A DNA stretch of 64,000 bases from Ditylenchus dipsaci (taxonomy: Eukaryota; Nematoda; Chromadorea; Rhabditida; Anguinidae): the NCBI GenBank assembly GCA_004194705.1, contig SADC01001386.1, positions 186,001 through 250,000 on the forward strand, given 5' to 3'. A program made the translations under genes and the position numbers. Shown here piece by piece: positions 11,648 to 22,620 of the stretch. Every line of letters begins with the position of its first letter. Position 1 is the first letter of the stretch. Under the pieces are notes generated by a model. It was not told the origin of the DNA and ran no database searches. It saw only the letters and a list, made by a program, of their open reading frames with translations.

Positions 11648-12846
11648 CAGGGCTGTAAATTTTTTATTTTTGACATCCTACATCCACATCCACATCCGGC
11701 CAAAAACATCCACATCCACATCCGACATCCGACCCAAAAATTTTCGACATGCAACATCCACATCCGACATCCGGCCTAAAATTTTTTGACATCCACATCC
11801 ATCCGGATGTCAAAATTTTTGACATCCGAATTTCTAAGTGATATCTGGATGTTTTTGCCTCCTTAATAGTCCACCAGGTCTTTTACAGCTAACTTTTTTA
11901 CTGTAATAATGCTACCGTTTATTTTTTATGCTACTACTTTATACTACTACTTTATACTACTTTATGCCAATTGCCAACCCTCTATATTGACCAACCACCG
12001 ACGGTGGTCCACCGTTCTCCAAGTTGACCAGCATGGAGGAATCATTGCAGTTTTGCAGTGTATTGAAAATAAAATACTGGGCATAAAAATGGAGAATATT
12101 TATTTCGACGTGAAATCAAGACACTAATGCTAAAACGGATCAAGACACTAACCCTAATCAAGACACTAATTGTGAAACAAATTAAACATTCATCACCTTC
12201 CGTTTGTTGTTGTTGGGCACTGCTTGCTTTTCGACTTCCTCTTCTCCGGATGTTATTTGCACTTCGTGGCTCATGGCGACTAGCTTGACTGAAGAAAAGT
12301 CTAATTTCGGTTAAGAATTGTTCGGGAGGGAATGGACTATTGGAAATTGTAGATTTGGGAATCGGAAGAATGGGACCAACGATGAGACGGAAAGAAAAGA
12401 AAGAAACTCTTTCTGAGTTTTTCGGGATATAAGCTTATCCAATTTTACGGATTTTAGCGTACGGTTTTTTCGGAACAACAAAGAAAAGGAGTTAGAACAA
12501 GGAAACAAGTATATTTTGGCCACAAGCCAAAAACATCCGCAAAAGCATATTGACATCCGCCATGAAAACATCCGAAAAACATCCGGACATCCGCTGACAT
12601 CCGCCATGAAAACATCCGTAAAACATCCGGACATCCGCTGACATCCGCCATGAAAACATCCGAAAAACATCCGGACATCCGCTGACATCCGACCCAAAAA
12701 TTTCATCCACATCCACATTCGGCCAAAAAATTTTTGACATCCACATCCGAAATCCGACCCAAAATTTTTGGCATGCAACATCCACATCCGCCGGATGTGG
12801 ATGTTTCGGATGTACACATCCACATCCGGATGTTTTTACAGCCCTG
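11648..12846. mobile_element. hAT-type element nested in the array, 8-bp TSD TTTTACAT
   Basis: It begins CAGGGCTGTAAA and ends TTTACAGCCCTG. TTTTACAT flanks it exactly at 11640-11647 and 12847-12854. Sub-terminal regions are CATCCACATCCG / CGGATGTGGATG arrays in opposite orientation. A short minus-strand reading frame at 12182-12274 is the only coding-like content. Confidence 0.9.
12182..12274 (-). pseudogene. Short first-exon-like frame inside the nested hAT-type element
   Basis: From ATG at 12274 the frame reads MSHEVQITSGEEEVEKQAVP followed by NNNKRK and stops after 30 codons. AAG|GTGATG at the K-V position could be a splice donor. The acidic start followed by a basic patch fits the beginning of a transposase or captured nuclear protein, but no continuation was found. 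Function unknown. Confidence 0.3.
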
Positions 12847-13290
12847 TTTTACATATGCCGGGAACAATTGTCCCTTTTACACTAGCCGGGAACAACCGGT
12901 CATTTCACATATGCCGGGAACAATTGTCCCTTTTACACTAGCCGGGAACAACCGGTCATTTCACAAATGCCGGGAACAATTGTCCCTTTTATACTAGCCG
13001 GGAACAATCGGTCATTTTACCTACGCCGGGAACAATTGTCTCTTTTATATAAGCCGGGAACAATCGGCCGCCGGGAAGAACCGGGGCCGGTAACAATGGG
13101 ATGTATCCGTCCTAAGTGTGAGGTTGGCTTTTGAAAACACTGCTCCACTCATACTCCGGCGTAACACGTAAGTTACGTGACGTAACACCGAAATTTATTC
13201 TAAGCTTACACTTATAGGGCAACTTTCTGCGGGAACACAAAAAAGCAATTGCAATTTCTGCATTCGTTTGTTGTTTGAAACTGTCTGAAT

Positions 13291-14893
13291 CAGGGGTGCA
13301 CCGGAAGTTCCGATTTCCGATTCCGATTTCCGATTTCCGGTGTTTTTTGGGTTCCGAATTCCGATTTCCGATTTCCGAAAAAATGAATCAAATTTCGGAA
13401 CTTTCGGAACAAGAAAGGCTTTTCTGATTCTACAGTTGCGGACAATTGATTGGCGTCAGCACATATATTTTTCTATCTTGTTGATTTTGAACGTAAATAT
13501 AAATGTTTTCGAAAAACCAACTTTTAGGCAACTTTTAAGAGCGTTGCATTTTTTTGCCCGACAATTGATTGGCGTCAGATATTGTTGTGCACTTTTTGCA
13601 GTCTATTGGGAACTTTTTGTTTTTGTTTAGAGCAACTTTTAATGACTATTTGTAAGCCCTGTTCCTCAGCTACAATTTGGTAGGTCAAACTTTTTTTTGG
13701 ATTATTATACGAAAAGTTATGGCCATAGAAATAGAAGTATCGATTTCTAGTCAAAATCAAATAAAATGTAAGGAAAATGGTTGTTTGACCACATAATTAA
13801 GAGTTTTTCTCAAAATTTTAAAAATCAAAATTTACGCTCTTATCCATGTTTTGAAAGCTCTATGATTTCTCTACAAAATGACTGGGATACGCACTGGGAT
13901 ACGGATAGGTTAAAGTTGAAGACCCTGAAAAATGGCTTAAAATAAGGCAAAACGGCAGTTTTTCAGGCTCTTCAACTTTAACATATCCGTATCCCAGTGC
14001 AGAGTGGTCCTACGACAAAGATCAAAATGTCATTTTGTAGAGAAATCATAAAGCTTTCAAAAAATGAATAAGGGCGTAAATTTTCATTTTTAAAATTTGA
14101 GAAAAACTCTTAATTATGTGGTCAAACAACCATTTTCCTTAGATTTTCCTTTATTTTGACTAAAAATCGACGCTTTTATGTTGATGGTCATAACTTTCGT
14201 ATAATAATCCGAAAAAAAAGTTTGACCTACCAAATTGTAGCTGAGGAACAGAGCTTACAAATAGTCATTGAAAGTTGCTCTAAACAAAAACAAAAAGTTA
14301 ACAATAGACTGCAAAAAGTGCACAACAATATCTGACGCCAATCAATTGTCGGGCAAAAAAATGCAACGCTCTTAAAAGTTGCCCAAAACAATCCAAGAAA
14401 ATTATTTTTTTTAAAAAAGTGCAATGACAGTTTTGTAGCCCTTGAAGAGCTCTACAAAATCGTGTATTTGTTTTTTCGAAAACATTTATATTTACGTTCA
14501 AAATCAACAACATAGAAAAATATATGTGCTGACGCCAATCAATTGTCCGCAACTGTAATTCTAAAATTCGTTTCGGCTGTCATTTATCACACAATTTCAA
14601 AAAGATCAAAACCCAATTTTTTATAGACCAGAACTTAAAAATAATGTCTTTTTGAACTTCTGAGGTCATTTTGAGTCGATATAGGGTGTTTGGAAACACT
14701 TTTAAAAAAAATTGATTTAGCGGGGGTGGGGGTTATATTCAAGTAGAGTCGCATTTTTTTGGTTCCGATTTCCGATTCCGATTTCCGATTTCCGACGTTT
14801 TTGAAGTTCCGATTCCCGATTTCCGATTCCGAAATTTTTGGAGTTCCGATTCCGATTTCCGTTCCGATATTTTTCGTGTTCCGGTACACCCTG
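13291..14893. mobile_element. hAT-type element, 8-bp TSD GTCTGAAT, with large internal palindrome
   Basis: The ends are CAGGGGTGCACCGGAA and TTCCGGTACACCCTG. GTCTGAAT occurs exactly on both sides (13283-13290 and 14894-14901). Sub-terminal TTCCGATTTCCG repeats are inverted relative to each other. The centre is a palindrome whose arms, about 13430-13990 and 13990-14556, begin and end with AGTTGCGGACAATTGATTGG. No transposase gene remains. Confidence 0.9.
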
Positions 14894-15109
14894 GTCTGAA
14901 TTAAATAAAGCCACTAAATATTCAGTAGTCCATGAATATCAAATTTTTCCTTTTCCGTCGGGATTCCCGAAATTTTGGAATTCCCTTCCCCACAGGAAGA
15001 AATTTTTTTGATTTTCCATTCCCGTTTCCCGCCGAAATCCTTGCGCCAAAGCCTAGTCAAGATCACAGGCACATACAACTAGGGCTCACAAGGTTACGAA
15101 TGAATTCAA

Positions 15110-16198
15110 CTAGCAATGAACAGAGTCAAAAACGAGGGTAAACACAGAAATTTTATCGCATACTTCAAAACGACATAATACCCACGCACATTCGTTGCAC
15201 TCCCTGAACAATGAAATTTCTTCCTCACTGAAAGCACTTCTTAGTCCATACTTAATCACTGCATCATCGCCGCCGTCCAAAGAATCACTGAAACCTTCAT
15301 CTAACTGACCGTCTGTTTCCAGAACTATGGCAAAGAAGCGATGTTTGCCAACAGAATCAAAGTGTTTCTAAAGGCAAGATTTAATTAAGGCAAGCAGCTG
15401 ACTGAAGGTACCTGAAGCACGACATGGATTAGGCGAGAAATATTTACTTTGCTGAGGAAACGAATCGCAAGAGACTTTGGAGATGAACTTTCTTGATATA
15501 ACCAGCAAGCCAAGCGAGGACAGTCCACCTTGATTTCTCGGTAGCGATTTCCAGCAAACTCGAGATCAATATGGTTGGCCAAATCAGGATAAATGCATAC
15601 TCTATGAGGAAGCATGGTTTTCGGACTGAATAGGAGATTTCTTGTTCCGTGGCTTTTGATTCGATCGGTGTCGAAGAAATATGTGAAGAGACTAAAGCTC
15701 AGCAGTTCTAGCACTTGATGTAGACCCTAAGTTCAATAAATTATTGGCATGAAGCTGAAGAACAGCAATATAAAGGCATCAAGCCTTATCTAAAGTCTAC
15801 AGGATTTATGCGACGAAAATTTACCTTTTCCCGAATACACGTATTGTAACAGACGACACGCTTCACCGATTTTTTCTCTTCCAGTAGATAACTTTTCAAC
15901 TCTGCAAACGTGCTAAAGACCACCTTATCAATACGATTGGCTTTGTAGAAAGTAAACTGGCTCTGCTCCATCACCAACGTTTCAAATCCGCGATACTTGT
16001 TGATTTCGTCACGACTTTCTTTGGGGAGAACCCTAAAAGGTCATATTAGACAGCTATATAAGTCTGATATAAAACTTACATCAAAGCTGATTTATCGGTT
16101 TCAGCACAGTATAATAAGAATATAAGTCTGCTGAAAGATCCGAAATTTATACAAGCTTGGGAGAATAAAGCTACAGCGATAAACAGAGTAGCATTCAT
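15110..16198 (-). CDS. Predicted secreted or membrane-anchored protein, four exons, unknown family
   Basis: The exons are 16080-16198, 15825-16032, 15412-15726 and 15110-15367. Introns of 44-98 bp have GT-AG ends, and 900 nt give 299 codons plus stop. The first exon encodes MNATLFIAVALFSQACINFG, which looks like a signal peptide, although an alternative upstream first exon cannot be excluded. The remainder is soluble-looking, with blocks such as FSTFAELKSYLLEE, VVCYNTCIREK, LIHVVLQKHF and VGKHRFFAIVLETDG. Weak block similarity to the middle of the F-box protein (FYSFYDII...LVCEDH; WEHDYDDTKHFFF) suggests distant paralogy, possibly with loss of the F-box. No catalytic motif is recognised. Confidence 0.7.
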
Positions 16199-16422
16199 TT
16201 GTATTGCCTGCTCATAACCATGGAGTAGGAGTTTACGGCAGGATGAAAATACTCGCCAACGATGGCCAGATCGGTCTTCATTCCAAAGAAATCGTCCGCA
16301 CTACAGAATTTTATATTTTTATATGATATCAGTAGCCATTTATCGGCAAGCCGGAATTGCGGCATTTCGAATTGCGGCATTTCAAACTGAGACTATTTAA
16401 ATTCGAGTTGAAACTTTGTATA

Positions 16423-16825
16423 CAGTCTACTCTCTAGAAACTGACAGCCCTAGGAACCAGCTTGGAGTGCCGGTTTAATGTACCGTATTTCCTCTAAAAT
16501 AGCCCTCCTTCCAAAATAGCCCCCCTCTACTTTGAGGGTCTGTATCTCGGAGCAGAGTAAATATTTTGTAAAGCTGTTTGATACGTTTTCTTAACTCCCA
16601 CGAGCTCTACCGATTCCACTTTTTAGATTCTTAATTTTCACCCAAAAATCTCGAAATCGAATTCAAATTTTTCTGAAAATTGGAGGTTTGAATAAAATAG
16701 CCCCGGGGGCTATTTTAGAGGAAATACGGTAAGTGCCAGGTTTTGAGAAGTAAGCTTTGTCAAATGTCATTGTCAATCGGCCAAATTAGGCTTTCTCACA
16801 GTGCCGGTTTATCGAGAGTAAATTG
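16423..16825. mobile_element. TA-flanked MITE, interrupted by a second MITE
   Basis: It starts CAGTCTACTCTCTAGAAACTG and ends TATCGAGAGTAAATTG with TA on each side. It carries the family motif GTGCCGGTTTA at both ends. The second element (16483-16729) lies inside it. Confidence 0.65.
16483..16729. mobile_element. TA-flanked MITE, CCGTATTT family
   Basis: CCGTATTTCCTCTAAAATAG at the left is mirrored by CTATTTTAGAGGAAATACGG at the right, bounded by TA. Relatives lie at 17580, 24545, 35150, 48422 and 50838. Confidence 0.8.
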
Positions 16826-16843
16826 TATTGATTGGATCATGAA

Positions 16844-17047
16844 CAGTGTTTTCAAAAACCGCAGTCACACCTCACACTCACACCCTTAAGTCTCATCACA
16901 CTCACAGTCACACTAAAATCACAGTCACACTTGATGCGAGTGTGACTGTGAGTCTGACTGTGACTGTGAGTATGACTTTAGTGTGACTGTGAGTGTGATC
17001 TGGGGTGTGACCCTCACTGTGTGTGACTGTGGCTTTTGAAAACACTG
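16844..17047. mobile_element. Short hAT-type element with CAGTGTTTTCAAAA ends
   Basis: The ends match those of 9682-13142 and 27787-28253. The interior is a palindrome of CACAGTCACAC / GTGTGACTGTG units. The flanking octamers ATCATGAA and ATCCTATT match at only four positions, so the TSD is not convincing. Confidence 0.65.
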
Positions 17048-17579
17048 ATCCTATTGTCCATTGTCCTGGTGTCCCTTTTCCTAAAAGACGGTTTTCCAAC
17101 AGGCCATTGTCCTAGAGTACATTGTCCACTTGTCAATTGTCCATTCCTTTCATTTTTCTTATATGCACGTTTTCCTAGAAGGCGCCTTTCCTGCCATTAT
17201 TACTTCCCTAGAAGTTAATGTCCCGAGCTGGCCCTGCCATTTTTTTTGAAAATTAGGGGTTTGAACAAAAAGCCCCAAGACCTTTTCAGAGAAAATACGG
17301 TACTTACAAGTAGGGTTGGCGAAGGATCGGATTCTTCGATTCGAAGAATCGAAAAGTCGATTGGAGTCGAAAATTTTCGAAGAATCGGATCGGATCGAAA
17401 GTCGAAAGTCGTTTTTTTCGAAGAATCGACTCGGATCGAAAGTCGAAAATCGTTTTTTTTCGAAGAATCGACTCGGATCGAAAGTCGAAAATCGTTTTTT
17501 TCGAAGAATCGACTCGGATCGAAAGTCGAAATTCTCGAAGAATCGAATCGAACCGAAAGCCAAAATTTTTTAAAAACTA

Positions 17580-17820
17580 CCGTATTTTCTCTATTAAGTC
17601 CCCCTCTCTAATAACTCCCCCCTATTTCGACCCCATATCTCAGCCTAAGGAAATTTTTTGTAAATCTGTTTTTTGCGTTTTCTTAATCACCACGATCTTA
17701 GTCGATTCCACTTTTTAGATTTCGGTCGGGCATCCGAAAATCTCAAAATCGAAATATTTTTTTTCCGATTTTTTAAGGGTTGAAAAATAACTCCCCGGGG
17801 ACTTACTACAGAAAATACGG
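17580..17820. mobile_element. TA-flanked MITE inserted in the hAT element
   Basis: The ends are CCGTATTTTCTCTATTAAG and a right end finishing GAAAATACGG, with TA on each side. Confidence 0.75.
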
Positions 17821-17971
17821 TAACTTAGACTAAACTTATGAATCATAAGTTTTAAGTTTTAATCATAAGTTATGATAAACTTATGATTTTGAGCTATTGG
17901 ATTTCAGAGTTAGTATTTTTTAATAACAACAACATTGAGCAAACCACATAAAACAATGATCGCGTATCATT

Positions 17972-18170
17972 CTATAACAGTAAATCACGAATTTCTTCTG
18001 GCTCTTCTTGTCTGGCCTTTAATACCTCGTCTGCTAAATTTATCTTGATGATGAGCAATTTAGCCGCTGTCTGCTTTGACAGGCGTGAACGGAGAGAATT
18101 TGCAAATAGCAGACTTGCCTTGGAGAAGCACCTATCTGAAGCAACACTGGGTAAAAGAGATTGGAAGATA
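17972..18170 (-). pseudogene. hAT transposase C-terminal (dimerisation) fragment
   Basis: The minus strand reads SVASDRCFSKASLLFANSLR, then RLSKQTAAKLLIIKINLADE before a stop at 17972-17974. The S-E/D-R-x-F-S-x-A...R...LS...LL...N-L pattern is the hallmark of the hAT family C-terminal dimerisation region. It sits inside an element with hAT ends and an 8-bp TSD. Another possible piece (about 18330-18500: SQQTKNDLWEEDEEVVNTSL) lies upstream. The catalytic core is missing. Confidence 0.7.
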
Positions 18171-18933
18171 ATTGCGGGCCAGCACTGCTAAATTTGGAAA
18201 GGGACGAGTGTTCTAAGCCCACCGTTCACACATCTCCTCATGTCCAGTAAATTTCGGTCTTGGCAAAGGCAATTTCTTCTCATTTATGTATCGTTACATT
18301 TCTTCCTATAAATTTGATAATAAATGATCCGATAAATAAATAACCGGATCCGACTCACCACGAAAATATTACCATCTAACGAAGTATTCACAACTTCTTC
18401 ATCTTCCTCCCATAGATCGTTTTTGGTCTGCTGACTTAGGATCAGTTGAGAAATATCAGCTGAGTGCGGTGCAATACCGCAATATTTGAGAACATAAACG
18501 CACTCGCAAGTTGTTTTATCCAAGACCTTCTTGAAATGCTCCCAGACTACACTTGGTATTCTTTCTCAATACAAAACATATCCCATTTGAACCAGATAAA
18601 AATGGGCAGAAAAGCATTAGAATTTTCGACTCGAAGAATCGAAAAGTCAACTGAAATCGATTATTCGACAATTTTCGAAGGATCGAATCGGACCGAAAGT
18701 CGAAAATCGTTTTTTTTCGAAGAATCGACTCGGATCGAAAGTCGAAAATCGTTTTTTTCGAAGAATCGACTCGGATCGAAAGTCGAAAGTCGGAATTTTC
18801 CGAGTTTTCGACTGAAAAAGTCGAAAACGAAGAATCGCTTCGCCAACCCTACTTACAAGATTGTTAGGTTTAAATTGTTTCAGACAAAAACGAACTTAAA
18901 AAGCAAATTTAGATCTTATTCGCAATAGGAATA

Positions 18934-19607
18934 ATGAAACAGGACGACGATTTGTAAGTAGTGCCTATATGTGTCAGTAAAAATCGTCTTTTGTCTGTTT
19001 TTAGCGGAACTACTGGCTTTGGATCAAAAGGCTTCTCAAATACTAGCGATACTGGATTTGAATACTCTACGACTGGCTTCGGAGGTGGCAGCGATGTGCG
19101 AGGCATTGGCAATGCAGGTTTTGGCAGTAGAGCTCCTCAAATCGATGGCTCTGGATCCACCTTTGGTCAGAGTAGAAATATGGCTAACGACAACTTTTCA
19201 TCGGCTGGCTTTGGCGGCGGCAATGATGGTGGTGGTTTCAGCAATCCAGGATTCAGTGGTGTGACTCCTAGAGCCGGTGGCAATGAAGGGGGTGGTTTTG
19301 GCTATCCAGGATTCGGTGGTACGACTCCTCGCGCCAGTGGCAATGACGGTGGTGGTTTCGGCAATCCGGGCTTTGGTGGTGGCACTCCTCGAGCAGGTGG
19401 TTTTGGGTCTGGAACTAGTTTTGGTCAGAATAGAAGCGCAGGCAGCGGAAATGTCTCCTCAACTGGCTTTGGTGACGCCGCTGATAGTACTCTCAAATCT
19501 GAAAATAGTGGAGGTGGATTTGGTAGCTCGTTCACTCGCCGTGCTCTGGTGCAGATTCTTCCCTAGGCACCAGCAATGCTCCTGCCGCACCGAATTGGCT
19601 GCTATGA
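18934..19607 (+). CDS. Glycine/phenylalanine-rich low-complexity protein (GLH/Vasa N-terminus-like)
   Basis: The exons are 18934-18953, 19005-19522 and 19567-19607; introns are 51 and 44 bp, and the total of 579 nt gives 192 aa. The protein starts MKQDDDFGTTGFGS and consists of imperfect repeats such as GGGFGNPGFGG, TPRAGG and STGFG. It ends in GTSNAPAAPNWLL. Such FG/GG repeats are known from the N-termini of Vasa/GLH germ-granule helicases and from FG nucleoporins, where they drive phase separation or transport. No DEAD-box helicase follows, so the helicase identity is not supported. Without the 44-bp intron the frame would stop at 19564-19566. The TGA stop overlaps the ATG of the RPB12 gene. 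Confidence 0.65.
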
Positions 19608-19847
19608 CATACATTTGTTCTGGCTAGGTTTTGGAAAATATGAACATTTGAGTTCTAACTTATTTGTGTGCTTTCAGACTGCCATGGAAAAACTGAGATT
19701 CGTGCCAAGGATCCTATTCGTTGTCTGGAATGTGGTTACAAAATACTATATAAGAAGCGCAGTCGCATGTGTAAGTTGATTTCATGCTAGATTTGTTATT
19801 TCACTACTGACAGCCTATTTTCAGTGACTATTTACGATGGACGATGA
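19604..19847 (+). CDS. rpb-12: RNA polymerase subunit RPB12/RPABC4
   Basis: The exons are 19604-19622, 19678-19770 and 19825-19847; 135 nt give 44 aa. The protein reads MTYICSDCHGKTEIR, AKDPIRCLECGYKILYKKR and ends MLTIYDGR. The two CxxC pairs of the zinc ribbon, the DPIRC-x-ECGY core and the basic YKKR tail identify the smallest shared subunit of RNA polymerases I, II and III. It helps assemble the RPB3/RPB11 platform. Its length is slightly below the usual 50-70 aa because the variable N-terminus is very short. Intron 1 appears to start with GC (GC-AG). The start codon overlaps the stop of the upstream glycine-rich gene, suggesting a shared transcript. AATAAA lies at 19924-19929. Confidence 0.88.
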
Positions 19848-19923
19848 AAATATTCAAGAAATCTCCGTCTCAGTACAATTTAATTTTCAATTTTGCTGTC
19901 GTGAATCGTTGTGTAGTTCGAGA

Positions 19924-19929
19924 AATAAA
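19924..19929 (+). promoter_or_regulatory. Polyadenylation signal AATAAA
   Basis: It lies 77 nt after the RPB12 stop codon, at the expected distance for the 3' end of that transcript. Confidence 0.6.
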
Positions 19930-20274
19930 TGTTTTTGTTGGTGGGCGAAACTGTTGATACATTCATATTTTTTTCATCGTGTAGGTTGTGTGGAAAAGCA
20001 ATGATCATCTGGTAAGTTCTTGCCGATTAGTAAGCAAATGACCAAAACAAGGTTACCGCCCTAAAAGATTTTGCGTTGTCGACTCGTTCGCTTATTTGTT
20101 CCGAATAAATAAAAGTAAGACATTGTCGTTGTTTAACAGCACATTTCGAGTGGAAACCGCATAAGTTTTGTGCTCGCAATAAATCCACATGAAATCTCTA
20201 CCATTGTGATAGTCTACTCACGCATCGTTATGTTATATGATCTATGCAGCGTTATATTGTTCGACTAGTGGACG

Positions 20275-20392
20275 AGGATCGACTGACCACGAATTTGACT
20301 GGCCACCATCAATTGACCACGGTATCAACTGACTACAATCATCTGACCACGGTATCAACTGACTACTATCAACTGACTACTATTTGTAAAAT
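20275..20392. repeat. CAACTGACCACGGTAT tandem repeat
   Basis: Units of roughly 16-18 bp (GACTGACCACG, TCAACTGACTAC) repeat about seven times. The rest of 19930-20780 shows nothing recognisable. Confidence 0.6.
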
Positions 20393-20779
20393 CGTCAAGC
20401 TTTTTCTTATAAAATCGAGAGAGTAGAAGCCTTGGACAATAAATATAAGAATCTTTTGAATGACAAGAACTCTTCAATCAATAACATGTTTTATTCAGTA
20501 AGTGTTTGACTTTTTTGCACATGAAATAAAATGAATATATTATAAAGTAGCATGTTATACCTCTTTGAAGTGGCATAGGTAAAAATCGTGACAGTTACGG
20601 TTTTCAAAGGCCGCTGACCACCGTAGAGTTACTTTTTTTTCAATTTTTTTTCACCATCGTGCTCAACGTGAAATTCTGCACAAGGACATACCATCAGGAC
20701 GTACAGCCGTTCCCGTGTTAACACGACTCGATATCAAACAATGCAAAATTCGGCGCTTCTTGGATGTAACACCGTCCCG

Positions 20780-21090
20780 AGCCATAGTCAGGTATGTGTG
20801 TGGGCATCTCTAACTCTCGCTTGAGAGTTAAGATGTGCGCACTCACTTACCTTATACATGATTCCAAGCAAGACTCATGTTAGAAATGTATATAGAATCT
20901 CTTTAAACAGCTTAAAAATAGCCAAAAAAGGATTGAAAAGGTGGACCCCTATTGCTCCCTTCCACTCCCAATACAGCCCGTAATCCTTTTAAAATTGATT
21001 TTTCAGTCCCTTTATAGTAAAATTACCACTCAAAAATGGGTTTTAAAACTTCCTCCCAATCATTATTGAAGGGGGGGGGGCGTTGGTGTA
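20780..21090. repeat. Dispersed repeat, copy 1
   Basis: The sequence CACTCACTTACCTTA...CTCCCAATACAGCCC, ending in a poly-G stretch, recurs in the same orientation at 22085-22410 and partly at 55340-55480. It occurs inverted at about 8345-8460. Confidence 0.65.
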
Positions 21091-21654
21091 TATCATAGTA
21101 GCGTCAAAATTTCGATGTTTTTGACGCGAAAGATTGGCATGAATGTGCTACCCAAATTATACAATTCCATATTGAAATTTTCGATTTCAGTAGAAAAAGC
21201 TCACTTGCCTTTTCTATTTGGCTACGAATAAGCTTTAAGTATTCTAGGTTTTCCTCACCCAATATAAAAGATAGGAGGACTAAAACTAGTTTTATGAGCA
21301 ACGATTTAATTAAATTAATCATTCTTTTCTAGCTGTAGCTTCCTCACAATAAAATATTTTCAAATTATTTTTAAATAGGCCTGGGTGATATTTTTTGTTT
21401 ATTCATTGTAGGTTTAGTTTAAGCGCTAGGGTAGGTGATTTGTGACGATTTGATACACACGGAAAAAGGAGCATTTAAGCAATTGTGAATGTTCTTTGGG
21501 TAAGTGACCGCTAGAAATGTAAACGGATTTTCCTAAGCTTCGTATGTCGAAAATGCAACAAACACGAGAAAACTCACTATAAACACAAGGCCGAATACGC
21601 TTAATTTCAACAAAAATGAAATTTAGAGTAATTCAAAAATTGCGATAAAAAGGG

Positions 21655-22620
21655 GAGGAGAAGAATGCGCCATTTCAAATTGGGCTCATTCAATTAGCGC
21701 CCTTTTCAAATTGGGCCCTTTCAAATTGCGCCAATGAAAATTGCGCCATTTTAAATTGCGCCAAGTTCAAATTGGGCCCATTCAATTTGCGCCAACTTAT
21801 TGGCAATTTTTTAACTGTTGTTTGATTCAAAATCGTGGCCTATTTTGAATTGACCCAATTTGAAATCGGCCCAATTTGCATTGGCCCAATTTGAACTTGG
21901 CCCAATTTGAAATGGCGCAATTTGCATTGGCGCAATTCGAAAGGGCCCAATTTGAAATGGCGCATTCTTCTCCTCCCCGATATAAAATGATTAAAATTAC
22001 GGCGCTACTTTCTTATACGCCCCCCCCCAAAAAAGCTACTTTCTTATACCCCCCCCCTTCAAAATTGACCTATTGTCATATACATCTCAACTCCAAGCCC
22101 CCAAGCCCCCTTCGGGGCGCAGGGGCTTGAGAGTTAGAGATGCGCGCACTCACTTACCTTAGACATGATTCCGAGATTTACTCTTGACCATAAAATGCAT
22201 ATAGAGGCTATTTTTGCCACGGCCCGATTTGAAAAACATGGTAAAGCAGCCAAAAAAAAGTGGCCCCTGTATTATTCCCTTTCCCTCCCAATACAGCCCC
22301 TTAACCCTTCTTAAATGGTCTTTCTGGTCTTTTATAGTGAAATTATTATATAAAATGGTTTTTAAGTACTTATAAAAAGTTGGTTTTTGGGGGGGGGCTA
22401 TATGACAGTAGGTCCGATTTTGGGGGGGGGTATAAGAAAGTAGCTTTTTTGGGGGGCGGGGGGCGTATAAGAAAGTAGCGCCGTAATTTTAATCATTTTA
22501 TATCGGGGAGGAGAAGAATGCGCCATTTCAAATTGGGCCAAGTTCAAATTGGGCCAATGCAAATTGGGCCGATTTCAAATTGGGTCAATTCAAAATGGGC
22601 CACGATTTTGAATCAAACCC
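21655..22620. repeat. Palindromic array of TTCAAATTGGGCC units
   Basis: Units of TTCAAATTGGGCC or TTCAAATTGCGCC and their complements alternate. Flanking blocks GGGGAGGAGAAGAATGCGCC and GGCGCATTCTTCTCCTCCCC recur three times, so two overlapping hairpins exist. A second copy of the 20780 repeat lies at 22085-22410 between them. Confidence 0.75.

Larger units (their letters stand above)
9682..13142. mobile_element. hAT-type composite element, 8-bp TSD CTCCACTC
   Basis: It starts CAGTGTTTTCAAAAGCC and ends GGCTTTTGAAAACACTG. The flanking octamers at 9674-9681 and 13143-13150 are both exactly CTCCACTC, as expected for hAT transposition. The same terminal sequence with its own exact TSD recurs at 27787. 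The interior has no transposase; it is a 1-kb palindrome (9854-10906) and an array of CCGATTGTTCCCGGC units. That array is itself interrupted by a second hAT-type element (11648-12846). Confidence 0.9.
17311..18851. mobile_element. hAT element with decayed transposase, 8-bp TSD CTTACAAG
   Basis: The ends TAGGGTTGGCGAAG and CTTCGCCAACCCTA are typical of hAT. CTTACAAG is duplicated exactly at 17303-17310 and 18852-18859. Both sub-terminal regions contain GGATCGAAAGTCGAAA repeats (17330-17560 and 18630-18800). A minus-strand hAT transposase C-terminal fragment lies inside, as does a CCGTATTT-family MITE. Confidence 0.9.

Noticed and set aside
18934..19607. Vasa/GLH helicase gene
   Set aside because: Only glycine/phenylalanine repeats are present; no DEAD-box motifs or CCHC knuckles follow before RPB12.
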